Assembly: GCA_028275195.1 (NCBI GenBank)
Contig: JAPWVC010000074.1
Coordinates: 1 to 6,493 of the forward strand
DNA from: Candidatus Acetothermia bacterium
Lineage (GTDB): Bacteria; Bipolaricaulota; Bipolaricaulia; RBG-16-55-9; JANLFV01
Length of the DNA: 6,493 nucleotides
Direction of reading: 5' to 3'
Part shown: one piece after another, positions 5,297-6,493 of the stretch
Position numbering within the stretch: the stretch's first letter is position 1
Layout of the letters: each line of letters opens with the position of its first letter
Position numbers and translations under genes: made by a program
The notes under the pieces: generated by a model
Database searches by the model: none
What the model was told of the DNA's origin: nothing
Seen by the model: only the letters and a program-made list of their open reading frames with translations

Positions 5297-6493
5297 GACG
5301 GACACGATCGCGGCCATCTCGACCCCTCTTGGGGAGGGCGGGATCGGGATCGTCCGCCTCTCCGGCCCAAAGGCGATCGAGATCGCCGATCAGATCTTCC
5401 GCTCACCGAAAGGGACCAGCCTAAAGGATGTCCCGAGCCACACCATCCATTATGGCTTCATCGAGGATGGCGGGAAGAAGGTCGATGAGGTCCTCATAGC
5501 GGTGATGCGGGCTCCGCGGACCTACACCCGCGAGGATGTGGTGGAGATCAACTGCCACGGGGGGCTCGTCCCCTTGAGGAGGGTCCTCGAGCTGGTCCTG
5601 GCCCAAGGGGCCAGGGCTGCCGGGCCGGGGGAGTTCACCAAGCGGGCCTTCCTGAACGGGCGGATCTCGATCGACCAGGCCGAGGCGGTCCTGGACATCG
5701 TCCGGGCCAAGACCGAGCTCGGCTTGGAATGCGCGATCCAGCGGCTCGAGGGGCGGTTCTCCCGGCCGATCAAAGAGCTGCGAGCCAAACTCTTGAACCT
5801 GCTGGCGGGGATCGAGGTGGGGATCGACTTCCCCGAATACGAGGAGGAGGCCCTCCCCAGAGGGCGCCTCCTCGGGGAGCTCGAGGGGGCCCTCCGCCAG
5901 GTGGATTACTTCCTCGAGCACGGTCGGGACGGGCGGATCATCCGTGAGGGCCTGGCGGTGGCGATCATCGGCCGGCCGAATGTGGGGAAGTCCACGCTCC
6001 TGAACGCCCTCCTCCAGGAGGAGCGGGCGATCGTCACCCCCATCCCGGGGACGACCCGGGACCGGATCGAGGAGTGGGTCGAGCTGGATGGGATCCCGTT
6101 CAAGCTGATCGACACCGCCGGGGTCCGGGAGGTCCGGGATGAGGTGGAGCGGATCGGGGTGGAGCTGGCGCTCAAGGCCGCGGAGGGAGCGGACCTAGTG
6201 CTGTTCATGCTCGACTTGAGCGAGCCGCTCACGGCGGAGGACCGGGCGATCGCCCGGCCGCTTGCGGGGAAGCGGGCCCTGCTCCTCCTGAACAAGTCCG
6301 ACCTCGGGAGGAGCTTCTCCCCGCAGGAGGCGCTCCAGGCCCTGGGGATCGAGCCTGAAGGGGTCTTAGAAATCTCGGCCAAGCTCGGGACCGGCCTGGA
6401 AGAGCTGAAGAGGAGGCTGGTCGAGCTGGTCTGGGAGGGGCGACTGGAGCGGCCGGAAGGGCTCTTCCTCTTGAACATCCGCGAGAAGGAGCT
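5277..6493 (+). CDS. mnmE: tRNA uridine-5-carboxymethylaminomethyl modification GTPase MnmE (3' end cut by window)
   Basis: 405 complete codons are visible of a family usually near 450-460 residues. With MnmG it modifies C5 of wobble uridine 34 in tRNAs, using a folate one-carbon unit and GTP. The N-terminal folate-binding domain (about 6-125) shows IAAISTPLGEGGIGIVRLSG, APRTYTREDVVEINCHGG (79-96) and GPGEFTKRAFLNGRI (116-130). A helical domain follows, then an inserted Ras-like G domain (about 225-385): G1 GRPNVGKST (232-240, with N235 at the potassium-binding asparagine), G2 TPIPGTTRD (254-262), G3 DTAGVRE (279-285, with catalytic-type E285), G4 NKSD (339-342) and G5 SAK (367-369). The C-terminal catalytic cysteine motif (CIGKFC type) lies beyond the window. 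ATG 5277 has AAGGTG six bases upstream and overlaps khpB by 20 nt. An in-frame GTG at 5268 is a less likely start. Confidence 0.96.
   Translation, partial: MRSDPLETDTIAAISTPLGEGGIGIVRLSGPKAIEIADQIFRSPKGTSLKDVPSHTIHYGFIEDGGKKVDEVLIAVMRAPRTYTREDVVEINCHGGLVPLRRVLELVLAQGARAAGPGEFTKRAFLNGRISIDQAEAVLDIVRAKTELGLECAIQRLEGRFSRPIKELRAKLLNLLAGIEVGIDFPEYEEEALPRGRLLGELEGALRQVDYFLEHGRDGRIIREGLAVAIIGRPNVGKSTLLNALLQEERAIVTPIPGTTRDRIEEWVELDGIPFKLIDTAGVREVRDEVERIGVELALKAAEGADLVLFMLDLSEPLTAEDRAIARPLAGKRALLLLNKSDLGRSFSPQEALQALGIEPEGVLEISAKLGTGLEELKRRLVELVWEGRLERPEGLFLLNIREKE

Noticed and set aside
5906..6478. Minus-strand open frame (190 codons) opposite mnmE
   Set aside because: Its translation is Ser/Arg-rich shadow sequence, and the opposite strand carries all five G motifs of MnmE.

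Overview
The window is GC-rich bacterial DNA (estimated at just over 60% by eye). It prefers ATC, GGG, CGG/AGG and GAG/AAG codons, and genes are packed with short overlaps. YidC carries a large domain between its first membrane helix and the conserved core, the form found in diderm (Gram-negative-type) bacteria. The yidC-khpB-mnmE order is widespread in bacteria. A thermophilic, deep-branching or candidate-phylum lineage (for example Bipolaricaulota/Acetothermia-like) is possible, but this is a guess and the sequence does not prove it.

Left half, minus strand, read from about 3055 down to 1: a riboflavin biosynthesis operon. It holds riboflavin synthase (2456-3055), bifunctional ribBA (1260-2474), lumazine synthase ribH (803-1258) and then a TIM-barrel protein of the sugar phosphate isomerase/endonuclease IV type (787 down past the window edge). 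RibBA makes both lumazine synthase precursors' early intermediates from GTP and ribulose 5-phosphate, RibH condenses the two branches, and riboflavin synthase dismutates the product to riboflavin. The deaminase/reductase gene ribD is not in the visible part of the operon. No FMN riboswitch fits in the short leader. The TIM-barrel gene has no known riboflavin role and appears to have lost most of its metal-binding histidines.

Centre: a 113-bp divergent intergenic region (3056-3168) with a fair sigma70-type promoter toward yidC and weaker candidates toward the rib operon.

Right half, plus strand: yidC (3169-4755), khpB/jag (4739-5296) and mnmE (5277 to the window edge), joined by 17- and 20-nt overlaps and probably cotranscribed. 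They act in membrane-protein insertion, RNA binding and tRNA wobble-uridine modification. The rpmH-rnpA genes that usually precede yidC are absent; the rib operon lies there instead. KhpB is unusual: no Jag_N domain, a degenerate KH GxxG loop, and a C-terminal tail built of two 14-residue tandem repeats, the second of which contains the mnmE start.

Most of the window is ordinary housekeeping DNA. I see no RNA gene, CRISPR array, mobile element or defence system, and no clear evidence of a new system. The items most worth a second look are the degenerate TIM-barrel protein coupled to the rib operon and the odd KhpB.
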